Translations under genes and position numbers: made by a program | Assembly: GCF_900101475.1 (NCBI RefSeq) | Contig: NZ_FMZV01000001.1 | Coordinates: 310,001 to 374,000, forward strand | Origin: Ruegeria marina | GTDB taxonomy: Bacteria; Pseudomonadota; Alphaproteobacteria; Rhodobacterales; Rhodobacteraceae | DNA length: 64,000 nt | Reading direction: 5' to 3' | Shown: piece by piece, positions 31,337 through 40,776 of the stretch | Position numbering within the stretch: the first letter of the stretch is position 1 | How the letters are laid out: each line of letters opens with the position of its first letter | The notes under the pieces: model-generated | Told to the model about the DNA's origin: nothing | Seen by the model: the letters and a program-made list of their open reading frames with translations, nothing else | Databases searched by the model: none

Positions 31337-32539
31337 ATGGAACCTCTCGGTACATTCGAAATAATCGCACGCATCCTCTACCAGTTGTCGTCCGTATGGA
31401 TCGCGTTGATCCTGCTGTTTGCCCTTTCGATCGCATTCAAGCGGAGGCTGGGGCTCTACGGCAAGCTGTTCGACAGCCCCATCGGCATGATCGGTTTCGG
31501 TCTGGTCATGTTCTGGGTTTTCGTGGGCATCTTCGGGGCGCTTGACCTGATCGTCACGCATGACCCGCTGACCCAGGTGTCAGGCATGAAGAACAAGCTG
31601 CCGGGCACACCGCTGGCCGACGCGGATGAAGGTCAATACGGCTGGTATCTGCTGGGCGGCGACAACCTTGCGCGCGACGTGTTCAGCCGTATGGTCAAGG
31701 GTGCCTGGATCGTCGTTCAGATCGCGCCGCTCGCCACGCTCTTTGCATTCATGGTCGGGATCACCCTGGGCCTGCCCGCAGGCTATTTCGGCGGACGGCT
31801 CGATACCTTCCTGTCGTTTCTGGCCAACCTCATCCTGGCGTTCCCGGTCATCCTGCTGTTCTACCTGCTGGTGACGCCCGAGATCGTCGCGACCGGCCTG
31901 CCGACGATGATGGCGATCGTGCTCTTCATGTTCCCCATCATCTTCCTGGGAGTGTTGCTGAATTCGCGCTACAGGACCCAGCCGGCGTTTCGCACGCCCT
32001 TGCTGGTCGGCATTCTGGGCGTGTCGCTCTGGCTCTATCTCGCGCTGATCTCCGAGGGGGGATATCTGGTGCGCAGCGTGCCGGGATTGCCGACGGTGCT
32101 TGATCCGTTCGATATCCCGGGCGGCATTCTCGTGGTGTTCGTATCGGTGGTCTTCGTCAACTCACCCACGGTCTTCCGGATCGTGCGGGGGCTGGCGCTG
32201 GATATCAAGACACGCGACTACGTCGCCGCCGCGCAGACCCGTGGCGAAGGCCCCTGGTACATCATGCTGTGGGAGATCCTGCCAAACGCGCGCGGTCCGC
32301 TGATCGTCGATTTCTGCCTGCGGATCGGCTATACCACCATCCTGCTCGGCACCCTTGGCTTTTTCGGCCTCGGACTGCCTCCGGAAAGCCCGGACTGGGG
32401 CTCGACGATCAACGAAGGGCGCAAGCTCCTCTCGATCTACCTGCACCCGGCCCTGCCGCCTGCACTGGCTTTGCTGAGCCTCGTGCTGGGCCTGAACCTG
32501 CTGGCGGACGGGTTGCGTGAGGAAAGCCTAAGGGATTGA
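31337..32539 (+). CDS. ABC transporter permease (DppC type)
   Basis: The 400-residue membrane protein has an N-terminal helix, the DppC-type GGDNLARDVFSRMVKGAW motif, and the C-terminal EAA-loop (KTRDYVAAAQTRGEGPWYIMLWEILPN). The ATG at 31337 is chosen over a GTG at 31334 because GGGAGGAG is seven bases upstream. It is about 100 residues longer than classical DppC owing to an insert of extra hydrophobic segments around residues 200-260. Confidence 0.87.
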   Translation: MEPLGTFEIIARILYQLSSVWIALILLFALSIAFKRRLGLYGKLFDSPIGMIGFGLVMFWVFVGIFGALDLIVTHDPLTQVSGMKNKLPGTPLADADEGQYGWYLLGGDNLARDVFSRMVKGAWIVVQIAPLATLFAFMVGITLGLPAGYFGGRLDTFLSFLANLILAFPVILLFYLLVTPEIVATGLPTMMAIVLFMFPIIFLGVLLNSRYRTQPAFRTPLLVGILGVSLWLYLALISEGGYLVRSVPGLPTVLDPFDIPGGILVVFVSVVFVNSPTVFRIVRGLALDIKTRDYVAAAQTRGEGPWYIMLWEILPNARGPLIVDFCLRIGYTTILLGTLGFFGLGLPPESPDWGSTINEGRKLLSIYLHPALPPALALLSLVLGLNLLADGLREESLRD

Positions 32540-32550
32540 CGCGATCGAGA

Positions 32551-32600
32551 CCGGGGGCTCTGCCCCCGGACCCCCGGAGTATTTTCGAAAAGATGAAGAC
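32551..32600 (+). repeat. GC-rich hairpin element of a type dispersed in Rhodobacteraceae
   Basis: CCGGGGGC (32551-32558) and GCCCCCGG (32562-32569) form a perfect 8-bp stem with a TCT loop. It is followed by ACCCCCGGAGTATTTTC and a short AT-rich tail. I recall this arrangement as a frequent intergenic element in roseobacter genomes, but that is from memory. It separates the permease and ATPase genes and can also pair in alternative ways, so it may act as an attenuator. Confidence 0.5.
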
Positions 32601-32633
32601 GGGGAACCGGCTTCTTCTGGGAGAACGAAGAAG

Positions 32634-34721
32634 ATGAGCAAACTTGCGGAATATGACGGGCCGATCCTGGAGATCGACAAGCTGTCGATTTCCTTTTTCA
32701 CCCGGCTGCGGGAAATCCCGGCGGTCATGGATTTCTCGGTGTCGGTCATGCCCGGCGAGGCGGTTGGCCTTGTCGGCGAGAGCGGCTGCGGCAAGTCCAC
32801 CGTCGCGCTGGGGGTGATGCAGGACTTGGGAAAGAACGGGCGAATCGTCGGCGGCAGCATCAAGTTCAAGGGGCGCGACCTGGGCAAGATGAGCGATGCG
32901 GAACTGCGCGATATTCGCGGCAATGAAATCGCAATGATCTACCAGGAGCCGATGGCGAGCCTGAATCCCGCCATGAAGATCGGCAAGCAGTTGATGGAAG
33001 TGCCGATGATCCACGAGGGGATCAGCGCCGACGAGGCGCGCAAGCGCGCGCTGGAAGTGGTGAAGGACGTCCGATTGCCCGATCCCGAAAGGATGCTGAA
33101 CTCGTTTCCGCACCAGCTGTCCGGCGGGCAACAGCAACGTATCGTCATCGCCATGGCGCTGATGTCGAAGCCGTCCCTGCTGATCCTGGACGAGCCCACG
33201 ACCGCGCTGGACGTGACCGTCGAAGCGGCTGTCGTGGAACTGGTCAAGGATCTGGGAAAGAAATACGGCACCTCGATGCTGTTCATCTCGCACAACCTCG
33301 GACTGGTGCTGGAAACCTGCGACCGGCTGTGCGTGATGTATTCCGGCGAGGCGGTCGAACGCGGCTCGATTAAGGATGTGTTCGACGAGATGCAGCACCC
33401 GTATACACAGGCGCTGTTCCGCTCGATCCCCTTGCCCGGCGCCGACAAGAACAGCCGGCCTCTGGTGGCGATACCCGGCAACTTCCCCCTGCCCCATGAA
33501 CGCCCGCCGGGGTGCAATTTCGGCCCGCGCTGCGACTATTTCGAGGCCGGCCGCTGCGATGCACAGGATATCATGATGGAGCAGGTACCCGGCAACGACC
33601 GGCACCATACCCGTTGCCTCAGGTTCCAGGAAATAGACTGGAACGCTCCGATTGTGGCGGCCAAGCAAAAGGAAAAGGCCCAGGTCGGCGACGTTGTTCT
33701 GAAGATAGAAAACCTCAAGAAATATTATGAGGTTGCTGCCAACGCGCTTTTCGGCGGTGGAGAAAAGAAGGTGGTCAAGGCCAACGAGACACTCAGTTTC
33801 GAGGCCCGCGAATCCGAGACACTCGCCATTGTCGGTGAAAGCGGCTGCGGAAAATCCACATTCGCGAAAGTTCTGATGGGACTGGAAACCGCCACCGACG
33901 GCCAGATCCTGCTCGACAACCGCAACATCGAACAGGTTCCCATCGAAGCGCGCGATGCCAAGACCGTGGGTGAAGTCCAGATGGTGTTTCAGAACCCGTT
34001 TGACACGCTGAACCCGTCGATGTCGGTGGGCCGCCAGATCATTCGCGCGCTGGAGGTTTTCGGAATAGGCAGCAACGACGCCGAACGTCGCCAGCGGATG
34101 CTTGAATTGCTCGATCTGGTGAAACTGCCGCGGGCCTTTGCCGAACGGATGCCGCGTCAACTCTCGGGCGGGCAGAAACAGCGGGTGGGCATCGCTCGCG
34201 CCTTTGCCGGCGGCGCCCGGATCGTGGTGGCGGACGAACCGGTCTCGGCGCTGGACGTGTCGGTGCAGGCGGCCGTGACCGATCTGTTGATGGAGATCCA
34301 GCGCAAGGAAAAGACCACGCTTCTCTTCATCAGCCATGATCTCTCGATCGTGCGGTATCTGTCCGACCGGGTCATGGTGATGTACCTGGGCCATGTGGTC
34401 GAACTGGGCACCACGGATCAAGTATTCTCGCCGCCCTACCACCCCTATACAGAGGCTCTGTTGAGCGCGGTGCCGATCGCCGATACCAGCGTGCAGAAGA
34501 AGCACATCGTGCTCGAAGGAGACATACCGTCGGCGATGAACCCGCCCTCCGGTTGTCCGTTCCAGACCCGGTGCCGTTGGAAATCCCAGGTTCCCGGAAA
34601 CCTGTGCGAACGCGAGGTGCCGCCAGTCAAGACAATGGCCGAGGGGCATCAGATCAAATGCCACCTGTCCGACGAAATTCTCAACAGCATGGAGCCGGTG
34701 ATCAAGATCGCCGCCGAGTGA
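32634..34721 (+). CDS. Fused double ABC ATPase (DppD-DppF type)
   Basis: The 695-residue protein has two complete ABC domains. Domain 1: Walker A GESGCGKST (48-56), signature LSGGQQQR, Walker B LLILDEPTTALD. Domain 2: Walker A GESGCGKST near residue 402, signature LSGGQKQR and Walker B IVVADEPVSALD. Each is followed by an oligopeptide-type cysteine-rich tail (GCNFGPRCDYFEAGRC...HTRC and GCPFQTRCRW...LC...KCH), which in relatives binds an iron-sulfur cluster or metal. In many bacteria the two halves are separate genes. It completes the ABC importer. Confidence 0.9.
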   Translation: MSKLAEYDGPILEIDKLSISFFTRLREIPAVMDFSVSVMPGEAVGLVGESGCGKSTVALGVMQDLGKNGRIVGGSIKFKGRDLGKMSDAELRDIRGNEIAMIYQEPMASLNPAMKIGKQLMEVPMIHEGISADEARKRALEVVKDVRLPDPERMLNSFPHQLSGGQQQRIVIAMALMSKPSLLILDEPTTALDVTVEAAVVELVKDLGKKYGTSMLFISHNLGLVLETCDRLCVMYSGEAVERGSIKDVFDEMQHPYTQALFRSIPLPGADKNSRPLVAIPGNFPLPHERPPGCNFGPRCDYFEAGRCDAQDIMMEQVPGNDRHHTRCLRFQEIDWNAPIVAAKQKEKAQVGDVVLKIENLKKYYEVAANALFGGGEKKVVKANETLSFEARESETLAIVGESGCGKSTFAKVLMGLETATDGQILLDNRNIEQVPIEARDAKTVGEVQMVFQNPFDTLNPSMSVGRQIIRALEVFGIGSNDAERRQRMLELLDLVKLPRAFAERMPRQLSGGQKQRVGIARAFAGGARIVVADEPVSALDVSVQAAVTDLLMEIQRKEKTTLLFISHDLSIVRYLSDRVMVMYLGHVVELGTTDQVFSPPYHPYTEALLSAVPIADTSVQKKHIVLEGDIPSAMNPPSGCPFQTRCRWKSQVPGNLCEREVPPVKTMAEGHQIKCHLSDEILNSMEPVIKIAAE

Positions 34722-34895
34722 ACGGTAACACGCATCGCAAACCCTACTCCGGGCCACGCGTCTCGGGGTTGGGGACCGTATCATGGCTACGACGATGAAT
34801 CAGGACAGGCCAGAACAGCTCTGGTCTGCGGTGCCAGATATGGGGTTGGCCTTTCGTCTTTATCCACGAAAGGAACGGGAAATCATTGCGGCCGC

Positions 34896-34918
34896 CGTTT
34901 CGGGATTGTCCCGAAACG
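34896..34918. terminator. Inverted repeat after the transglycosylase gene
   Basis: CGTTTCGGGA (34896-34905) and TCCCGAAACG (34909-34918) form a perfect 10-bp stem with a TTG loop, six bases past the stop of the minus-strand gene. There is no U-tract on either strand, so it is a weak terminator candidate. Confidence 0.45.
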
Positions 34919-34924
34919 ATGTGC

Positions 34925-35503
34925 TCAACTGCCCCAGATGGCTTTAACGTAGTTGCGGGTTTCCTCGTAGGGAGGAACGCCGCCATGTCTGGTAACCGCC
35001 TCGGGGCCAGCGTTATAAGCCGCCAGCGCCAGCCGCCACGACTTGAACTTGCTGTACTGGCGCGAGAGATAGCGCGCGCCGCCGTCCAGGTTCTGGTACG
35101 GATTATGCGGGTCCACGCCCAGCCCGCGCGCCGTTTCCGGCATCAGCTGTGCCAGTCCCAGCGCCCCCTTGTGAGACTTTGCGTGCGGATTCCAGCCACT
35201 TTCCTGCTGAACGAGGCGCAGGAACAGATCCTCGGGCACATTGTGGCGGCGCGCGGCCTCGCGGGCCATCTGCAAGTACTCGCCCTTGTACTTTCCGACA
35301 TAGCGCTTGTCGAAACTGCCGTACGCCGATGGCGGCTTCAGACGGCTGGACGCCTCGTATTGGCTGGCGCCGCGCGTATCCAACAGTTTCGCCTGTTTCT
35401 GGAAGATATCGCGCCGGTTCTTGGTCGAGAACATGTCTGCCTGCACAGGCATGGCCGCAACCGTGATGGCCGCGACAAGAAAACCGCACACAAGCCTATG
35501 CAT
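34925..35503 (-). CDS. Lytic transglycosylase (SLT domain)
   Basis: The 192-residue protein has a signal peptide ([22 protein letters not shown], about 1-22). From about 90 it has a GH23 soluble lytic transglycosylase domain: [12 protein letters not shown] with catalytic glutamate E101, [14 protein letters not shown] and [12 protein letters not shown]. It cleaves peptidoglycan glycan strands in the periplasm. The start at 35503 is the only one giving a signal peptide. It is convergent with the ABC operon and divergent from ssb. Confidence 0.9.
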   Translation of the reverse strand: MHRLVCGFLVAAITVAAMPVQADMFSTKNRRDIFQKQAKLLDTRGASQYEASSRLKPPSAYGSFDKRYVGKYKGEYLQMAREAARRHNVPEDLFLRLVQQESGWNPHAKSHKGALGLAQLMPETARGLGVDPHNPYQNLDGGARYLSRQYSKFKSWRLALAAYNAGPEAVTRHGGVPPYEETRNYVKAIWGS

Positions 35504-35704
35504 CCTTGCTAACCTGTTGTTGACCCCTCGTGCTGGACTATAAGGTCTTTGCCGCAAAATGGAACCCTTTCGGTTCCGGCACTTCCGGATTGGCAATCGG
35601 CTGCTTCCGGTTTCCCTCGGGTGCCTGCCGCGTGTAGGGTCTCGGAAGCGGATCGGATGAGATTCGCATCGGAAAAGAATTGTTATAGAGAGACGGGAAA
35701 ACAC

Positions 35705-36223
35705 ATGGCTGGGTCGGTCAACAAAGTCATTCTGGTGGGGAATCTGGGCCGCGACCCCGAAGTTCGGTCGTTCCAGAATGGCGGCAAGGTGTGCAACCTG
35801 CGTATCGCGACCTCGGAAACATGGAAGGATCGCAACACCGGCGAGCGCAAGGAGCGCACCGAGTGGCATTCGGTTGCCATCTTTTCGGAACCGCTGGCGC
35901 GCATCGCCGAGCAATACCTTCGCAAAGGGTCAAAGGTCTATATCGAGGGGCAGCTGGAAACCCGCAAGTGGCAGGACCAGTCGGGCCAGGACAGATACAC
36001 CACCGAAGTGGTACTGCGCCCCTATCGCGGTGAGCTGACCCTGCTGGACGGCCGCGGCGAAGGCGGCAGCGGTGGCGGTAGCTACGGTGGCAGCCAGGGT
36101 GGCGGCTACGGAGGCGGTTATGACAGTGGTCCGATGGGCGATCCCTATGGCGGGCCGCAGGGCGGCGGCGGTGGCCGCGGTCCCGCATCGGGCGGGATCG
36201 ACGACGACGAAATCCCGTTCTGA
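35705..36223 (+). CDS. ssb: Single-stranded DNA-binding protein
   Basis: The 172-residue protein has an OB-fold ([21 protein letters not shown]...[28 protein letters not shown], two stretches). A glycine-rich linker (about 120-160) and the acidic C-terminal tip DDDEIPF, which recruits repair proteins, follow. The start is set by the conserved MAGSVNKV. It is 15 bp upstream of the site-2 protease gene. Confidence 0.96.
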   Translation: MAGSVNKVILVGNLGRDPEVRSFQNGGKVCNLRIATSETWKDRNTGERKERTEWHSVAIFSEPLARIAEQYLRKGSKVYIEGQLETRKWQDQSGQDRYTTEVVLRPYRGELTLLDGRGEGGSGGGSYGGSQGGGYGGGYDSGPMGDPYGGPQGGGGGRGPASGGIDDDEIPF

Positions 36224-36238
36224 CGCGAGGGTCCGCAC

Positions 36239-37309
36239 ATGACATGGTCCTTTACCATCGGTCGCCTGTTCGGGTCCGAACTGAGGGTCCATGTCACCTT
36301 CTTCCTGCTGATCGCCTGGATCGGCATTTCGGCCTACCAGGTGGGCGGACCGGATCTCGCGCTGGAGAACGTGGCCTTTGTTCTGGCCCTGTTCGCCTGC
36401 GTGGTGGCGCATGAATTTGGTCACGCCCTGACCGCGCGCCGGTATGGTATCCGGACACCCGACATCACCCTCTTGCCCATCGGCGGACTTGCAAGGCTGG
36501 ATCGGATGCCGGAAAAACCCGGACAGGAGATCACAGTCGCGCTTGCCGGTCCGGCGGTGAATGTCGTGATCTGGATGGTTCTGGTGGCATTGGGCGCGGA
36601 AACCCGTATCGACACGCTGGTGGCCATCGACAGCAACGGGCCGGATTTCCTGGCGCGGTTGGCGATGGTGAACCTGTTCCTCGCGGTGTTCAACATGATC
36701 CCGGCCTTTCCGATGGATGGCGGGCGGGTTCTGCGCGCGTTCCTGTGCCTGTTCTTCGACCGGGTGCACGCGACCCGCGTCGCGGCAACGGCCGGTCAGA
36801 TCGTTGCGCTGCTACTGGGTTTTGCCGGGCTGAGTTCGGGCAATCCCGTGCTTGTCCTGATCGCCGTTTTCGTCTTTGTCGCGGCCAATGCGGAAAGCCA
36901 GGATGTGGCGATGCGGGACCTGACACGGCGTTTGCAGGCACGCGATGCGATGATTACCCGGTATCAGGCGTTAGGCCCGACAGATACGCTGGCCACCGCC
37001 GCCGAGGCGGTGATCCACAGCACCCAGCACGAGTTTCCGGTCCTCGACGATGAAGGCCGGCTGCTGGGTTTTCTGACACGCGAACAGTTGTTCTCGGCCC
37101 TGGCCGCGGACCATCCCCGGTCAGAGGCCGCCGCTGAAGTGATGGAGCGCAACATACCCAAGGTGGCGCTGACGTCGCGGCTCGACAGCGTTCTGGACGC
37201 GCTCTACCAGGGCGCGCCAGCGGTTGCGGTCGATACGGCAGAGGGGCGTTTCGTCGGATACATCACCCGCGAAAACATCGGCGAGCTCATGGTCCTGAAG
37301 GGACGATAA
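36239..37309 (+). CDS. Site-2 protease family protein with CBS pair
   Basis: The 356-residue protein has about five membrane segments with the HEFGH zinc motif (58-62) and the second active-site motif NMIPAFPMDGGR near 155-166. Two CBS domains (from about 235 to 350) follow. It belongs to the Rip1/SpoIVFB-like intramembrane proteases regulated by adenine nucleotides. The substrate is unknown. It follows ssb closely and may be co-transcribed. Confidence 0.87.
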   Translation: MTWSFTIGRLFGSELRVHVTFFLLIAWIGISAYQVGGPDLALENVAFVLALFACVVAHEFGHALTARRYGIRTPDITLLPIGGLARLDRMPEKPGQEITVALAGPAVNVVIWMVLVALGAETRIDTLVAIDSNGPDFLARLAMVNLFLAVFNMIPAFPMDGGRVLRAFLCLFFDRVHATRVAATAGQIVALLLGFAGLSSGNPVLVLIAVFVFVAANAESQDVAMRDLTRRLQARDAMITRYQALGPTDTLATAAEAVIHSTQHEFPVLDDEGRLLGFLTREQLFSALAADHPRSEAAAEVMERNIPKVALTSRLDSVLDALYQGAPAVAVDTAEGRFVGYITRENIGELMVLKGR

Positions 37310-37320
37310 ATCATTCCTTG

Positions 37321-38433
37321 TCAGACGCTTGCCAGCGCATCCTCAAGAAGTTTCGCGACCGCTTCGCGCGGAACGTCCGAGGTGACGAAAGCCTGCCCGA
37401 TCCCGCGCGCAAGGATGAAGCGCAGCTGACCGTCGACCACTTTCTTGTCCTGCGCCATCAGGTCGACCAATGCCGACGCATCCGGCAGATCGCCGGGTAT
37501 GTCAGCCAGATCGGTCTTCATCCCCATCGCCTTGAGATGGGCGCGGACCCGGCTGGGGTCCTCCTGTGAACACAGACCCAGCCGCGCCGACAGTTCGAAG
37601 GCCAATGCGCAGCCGATCGCCACCCCCTCGCCATGCAACAGCCGGTCGGAATAGCCGGTGGCCGCCTCGAGCGCGTGACAGAAGGTATGGCCCAGGTTCA
37701 ACAGCGCCCGGTCGCCCTGCTCGGTCTCGTCGCGGGCGACGATATCGGCCTTCATCTGCACCGAGCGCGTCACCGCCTCGACCCGCGCGGCCATCTCGCC
37801 CGAGGCCAGCGCCGGTCCCATCTTTTCGAGCCAGTCAAAGAAGGCAGCGTCTCCCAACAGCCCGTATTTTACCACCTCGCCATAGCCGGCCAGGAAATCG
37901 CGCGCTGTCAGCGTCCCCAGCACGGCCGTATCGGCCAGAACCAGCGACGGCTGATGAAAGGCACCGATCAGGTTCTTGCCATGGATCGAGTTGATCCCCG
38001 TCTTGCCGCCCACAGAGCTGTCCACCTGCGCCAACAGCGTGGTCGGGATCTGGACAAAGCGCACGCCCCGCCTCAGCACGGACGCGGCGAATCCCGCAAG
38101 ATCACCGATCACGCCGCCGCCGAAAGCCACCACCACATCGCGCCGTTCGACCTTTTGCGCGAGCAGCCAGTCGACGGCGCGTTCGAACTGCGGCCAGCCC
38201 TTGGTCGACTCTCCCGCCGGCAGGGCCAGCGCCGTCATGTCAATCCCGGCGGCGCCCAAACCGGCTCGCAATGCGTCGAGATGCAGGCCGGAGACCGTCT
38301 CGTCCGTCAGCACCGCAACGCGCGGCCGCGCCAGCAGGGGCGCGATCCGCGCGCCCGCCTCGGCAATCAGGCCGGGGCCGATTTCCACATCGTAGCTGCG
38401 CGCGCCCAGCTCCACATGCACGGTATTCATCAT
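37321..38433 (-). CDS. aroB: 3-dehydroquinate synthase
   Basis: AroB cyclises DAHP in the shikimate pathway. The 370-residue protein has the NAD-binding GGGVIGDLAGFAA, the DSSVGGKTGIN motif, the metal ligands around GLAGYGEVVKYG-like AGYGEVVKYGLLGD and the C-terminal NLGHTFCHALEAATG. It follows aroK by one base. Two neighbouring ATG codons are possible starts. Confidence 0.95.
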   Translation of the reverse strand: MMNTVHVELGARSYDVEIGPGLIAEAGARIAPLLARPRVAVLTDETVSGLHLDALRAGLGAAGIDMTALALPAGESTKGWPQFERAVDWLLAQKVERRDVVVAFGGGVIGDLAGFAASVLRRGVRFVQIPTTLLAQVDSSVGGKTGINSIHGKNLIGAFHQPSLVLADTAVLGTLTARDFLAGYGEVVKYGLLGDAAFFDWLEKMGPALASGEMAARVEAVTRSVQMKADIVARDETEQGDRALLNLGHTFCHALEAATGYSDRLLHGEGVAIGCALAFELSARLGLCSQEDPSRVRAHLKAMGMKTDLADIPGDLPDASALVDLMAQDKKVVDGQLRFILARGIGQAFVTSDVPREAVAKLLEDALASV

Positions 38434-38434
38434 G

Positions 38435-39022
38435 TCAGGTCAGTTCCAATACGTCCGGTCGCGACCGCAGGGCGTCGATCACCCGGTCTGCCATCTGCTC
38501 GATCGAAGTTTCAGCATCCGATATCACGGTCAGATCGGCCTCGGCATAGATCGGTACGCGCGCCTCATAAAGCGTGCGCAAGGTCGCACGCGGGTCCGGT
38601 GTCCGCAGCAACGGGCGCGAATCCTTGTGTCTGACCCGGTTCCAGAGCACCCCAATATCCGCCTTGAGCCAGACCGAAACGCCGCGCTCGGAGATCATCC
38701 GGCGATTCGCAGAGGCCAGGAATGCACCGCCTCCGGTCGACAGAACGCAGGGCTCCCCTTCCAGCAGGCGGGCGATAACCATGCTTTCCTTTTCCCGAAA
38801 GAACGCCTCTCCGTCGCGCGAGAAAATCTCGGGGATCGACATGTTGGCCGCGGCCTCGATTTCGGCATCGCTGTCCAGAAAGGGAACCCCCAGCTTTGCC
38901 GACAGTGCCTTGCCGACCGCTGTCTTTCCTGCCCCCATCATGCCGACCATGACCACGGTCTTGCGCAATGCCGCCCGCGTCATGCCCATGGTTTGGGCCG
39001 AGTTATGCTCAATTTGCTTCAT
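38435..39022 (-). CDS. aroK: Shikimate kinase
   Basis: AroK phosphorylates shikimate. The 195-residue protein has P-loop GMMGAGKTAVGKAL (27-40), DSDAEIEA, and the CVLSTGGGAFL segment, with the RPLLR lid. The first ATG has GGTGGA upstream. It is one base before aroB and divergent from a small membrane protein gene. Confidence 0.94.
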   Translation of the reverse strand: MKQIEHNSAQTMGMTRAALRKTVVMVGMMGAGKTAVGKALSAKLGVPFLDSDAEIEAAANMSIPEIFSRDGEAFFREKESMVIARLLEGEPCVLSTGGGAFLASANRRMISERGVSVWLKADIGVLWNRVRHKDSRPLLRTPDPRATLRTLYEARVPIYAEADLTVISDAETSIEQMADRVIDALRSRPDVLELT

Positions 39023-39098
39023 TCCACCGTGAATGACGTGATCTTGTGAAAAAGGCCAGTTATAACTTGGTCAAAATCGAGAAATGAGGCAGTTTCAA

Positions 39099-39251
39099 AT
39101 GATGGGTCGTCTGGTCAAACTCGTGGTTTACATCCTTTGCCTGGGCTTTATCGGCCTGGTCGGATACAGCTATGTCGGCCCCTTCTTCGGCGTGGATTTT
39201 TCCGCCCCGCAAAAGGAGATACGGCAACCGGTGGTTCTGAATGCCGACTAG
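39099..39251 (+). CDS. 50-aa small membrane protein coupled to the 510-aa protein
   Basis: ATGATG at 39099 opens a 50-codon frame (MMGRLVKLVVYILCLGFIGLVGYSYVGPFFGVDF...). GAGG sits about ten bases upstream; an in-frame ATG at 39084 is an alternative start. One membrane helix at residues about 7-26 is followed by a short outer tail ending in an isoleucine/proline/valine-rich stretch. Its end overlaps the start of the 510-residue gene by 11 bases, so the two are co-translated. I know no function. Confidence 0.66.
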   Translation: MMGRLVKLVVYILCLGFIGLVGYSYVGPFFGVDFSAPQKEIRQPVVLNAD

Positions 39252-40773
39252 GCTCGCCGTCTTTCTGCTGGTTCTCCCCGGCCTCGCGCTGGCACAGAGC
39301 CAACCCCCGCTGTCGGTCATCGACTGGCTGAATGCGCCACCGCCTGCGAACCTTCCGGGCACGGTCCTGCTTGAACCGCCGGTGACAAGAACCGGGCAGC
39401 AACCGCAGATCGAAGTTACACCGCTTGAAGCGCTGTCCCCGCCGCTGGGGCTGGTTTCCTCCGGTGTGACGGGCCTGCCCGTGGACCTGTGGCAACGCAG
39501 CGACGCCGAGCAGCTTGCCGAAAGCCTGATGAATGTACCCGTCAGGGATCACCCGGCGATGCAGACGCTGCTCTACACGCTGCTGCTGTCGGAAACGAGG
39601 CCCCCGCAGGGAGCCGCCGAAGCTTCCGAAAGGATGTTATTGGCGCGCATCGACCGTCTCATGCAATTGGGCGCGGTCGATCCTGCGCAGGCGCTGGTGC
39701 AACTGGCCGGGCCCACCGACACGTCGGAACGGTTCGCGCGCTGGTTCAATGCGACCCTGCTCACCGGCGACGAAGACAGAAGCTGCGCGGCGCTGGTCGC
39801 GAAACCATACCTGTCCCCGGATTATGCGGCACGGATATTCTGCACGGCCCGGCGCGGTGACTGGACCTCGGCTGCGCTCACGCTTGAGGCGGCGCATGTG
39901 CTCGACCTGATACCACAGGACACGCTGAACCTGCTTGACCGGTTCCTCAGCCCCGAAATCTTCGAGGACTTGCCGCCGCCCGTGCGCCCCACGCGCCCCG
40001 ACCCGTTGACTTTCCGTCTTTTCGAAGCGATCGGCGAACCGATGGCGACCGCGCCCTTGCCGCGTGCCTATGCCAATGCCGATCTCCGCGACCTCGCCGG
40101 CTGGAAGGCGCAACTGGAAGCAGCCGAACGGTTGACGCGGATCGGCGCGCTGACGCCAAACCAGTTGCTGGGCCTCTACACCCAGCGCGAACCGGCGGCA
40201 TCGGGCGGCATCTGGGACCGGGTCACGGCGTTGCAGCGGTTTGAAACCGCACTTCAGGCCGGCAGCCCCGAGGCGGTCGCCAAGACCCTGCCGATCGTCT
40301 GGCAGGCGATGCAACAGGCGCGGCTGGAGGTGCCGTTCGCGCATCTGTTTGCCGATGCGCTGGCTCAACTGACACTCACCGATCCGAAGGCCGCCGCCCT
40401 GGCATGGCGTATCCGGCTTCTGTCGCCCGCCTACGAGCTTGCCGCGCGTGAACCGGTCGGAACCGATAGCGAAGCGGGCTTTCTTGCAGCCCTGGCCCAG
40501 GGAACACCTGGAAACGTGCTGCCGCCATCGCCACGGGCTGCGGCCATCGCCGAAGGGTTCTCGCGCGTCGCCCGATTGGCGCCGGAACTGGAGTTGCTGC
40601 TGGACGATGGGCATCTGGGCGAAGCCATCCTCGAAGCGATGGACCGGTTTGCACGCGGAGCCCAGGGCAATCATGGCGATCTGGCCATGGCGTTGGCCCT
40701 GTTTCGCCGTGTCGGGCTCGAGGACACCGCGCGCCGCGCTGCCCTGCAACTGATGCTGCTGGACCGGAGTTGA
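39241..40773 (+). CDS. Exported protein of unknown function
   Basis: The 510-residue protein has a signal peptide (MPTRLAVFLLVLPGLALAQ, 1-19). The mature part is almost entirely alanine-, leucine- and arginine-rich helix (for example QALVQLAGPTDTSERFARWF and LEAAERLTRIGALTPNQLL), which recalls helical-repeat proteins. No enzyme motif is visible. It is coupled to the 50-aa membrane protein upstream and lies three bases before xerD. Confidence 0.7.
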   Translation: MPTRLAVFLLVLPGLALAQSQPPLSVIDWLNAPPPANLPGTVLLEPPVTRTGQQPQIEVTPLEALSPPLGLVSSGVTGLPVDLWQRSDAEQLAESLMNVPVRDHPAMQTLLYTLLLSETRPPQGAAEASERMLLARIDRLMQLGAVDPAQALVQLAGPTDTSERFARWFNATLLTGDEDRSCAALVAKPYLSPDYAARIFCTARRGDWTSAALTLEAAHVLDLIPQDTLNLLDRFLSPEIFEDLPPPVRPTRPDPLTFRLFEAIGEPMATAPLPRAYANADLRDLAGWKAQLEAAERLTRIGALTPNQLLGLYTQREPAASGGIWDRVTALQRFETALQAGSPEAVAKTLPIVWQAMQQARLEVPFAHLFADALAQLTLTDPKAAALAWRIRLLSPAYELAAREPVGTDSEAGFLAALAQGTPGNVLPPSPRAAAIAEGFSRVARLAPELELLLDDGHLGEAILEAMDRFARGAQGNHGDLAMALALFRRVGLEDTARRAALQLMLLDRS

Positions 40774-40776
40774 ACG

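Noticed and set aside
34783-34947. A 54-codon plus-strand frame (MATTMNQDRPEQLW...) spanning the inverted repeat
   Set aside because: It overlaps the transglycosylase gene, has only a weak ribosome binding site and no recognisable feature.
35560-35580. GGAACC/GGTTCC dyad before ssb as a possible LexA site
   Set aside because: It is an inverted repeat, not the direct GTTC/GAAC repeat that alphaproteobacterial LexA uses.
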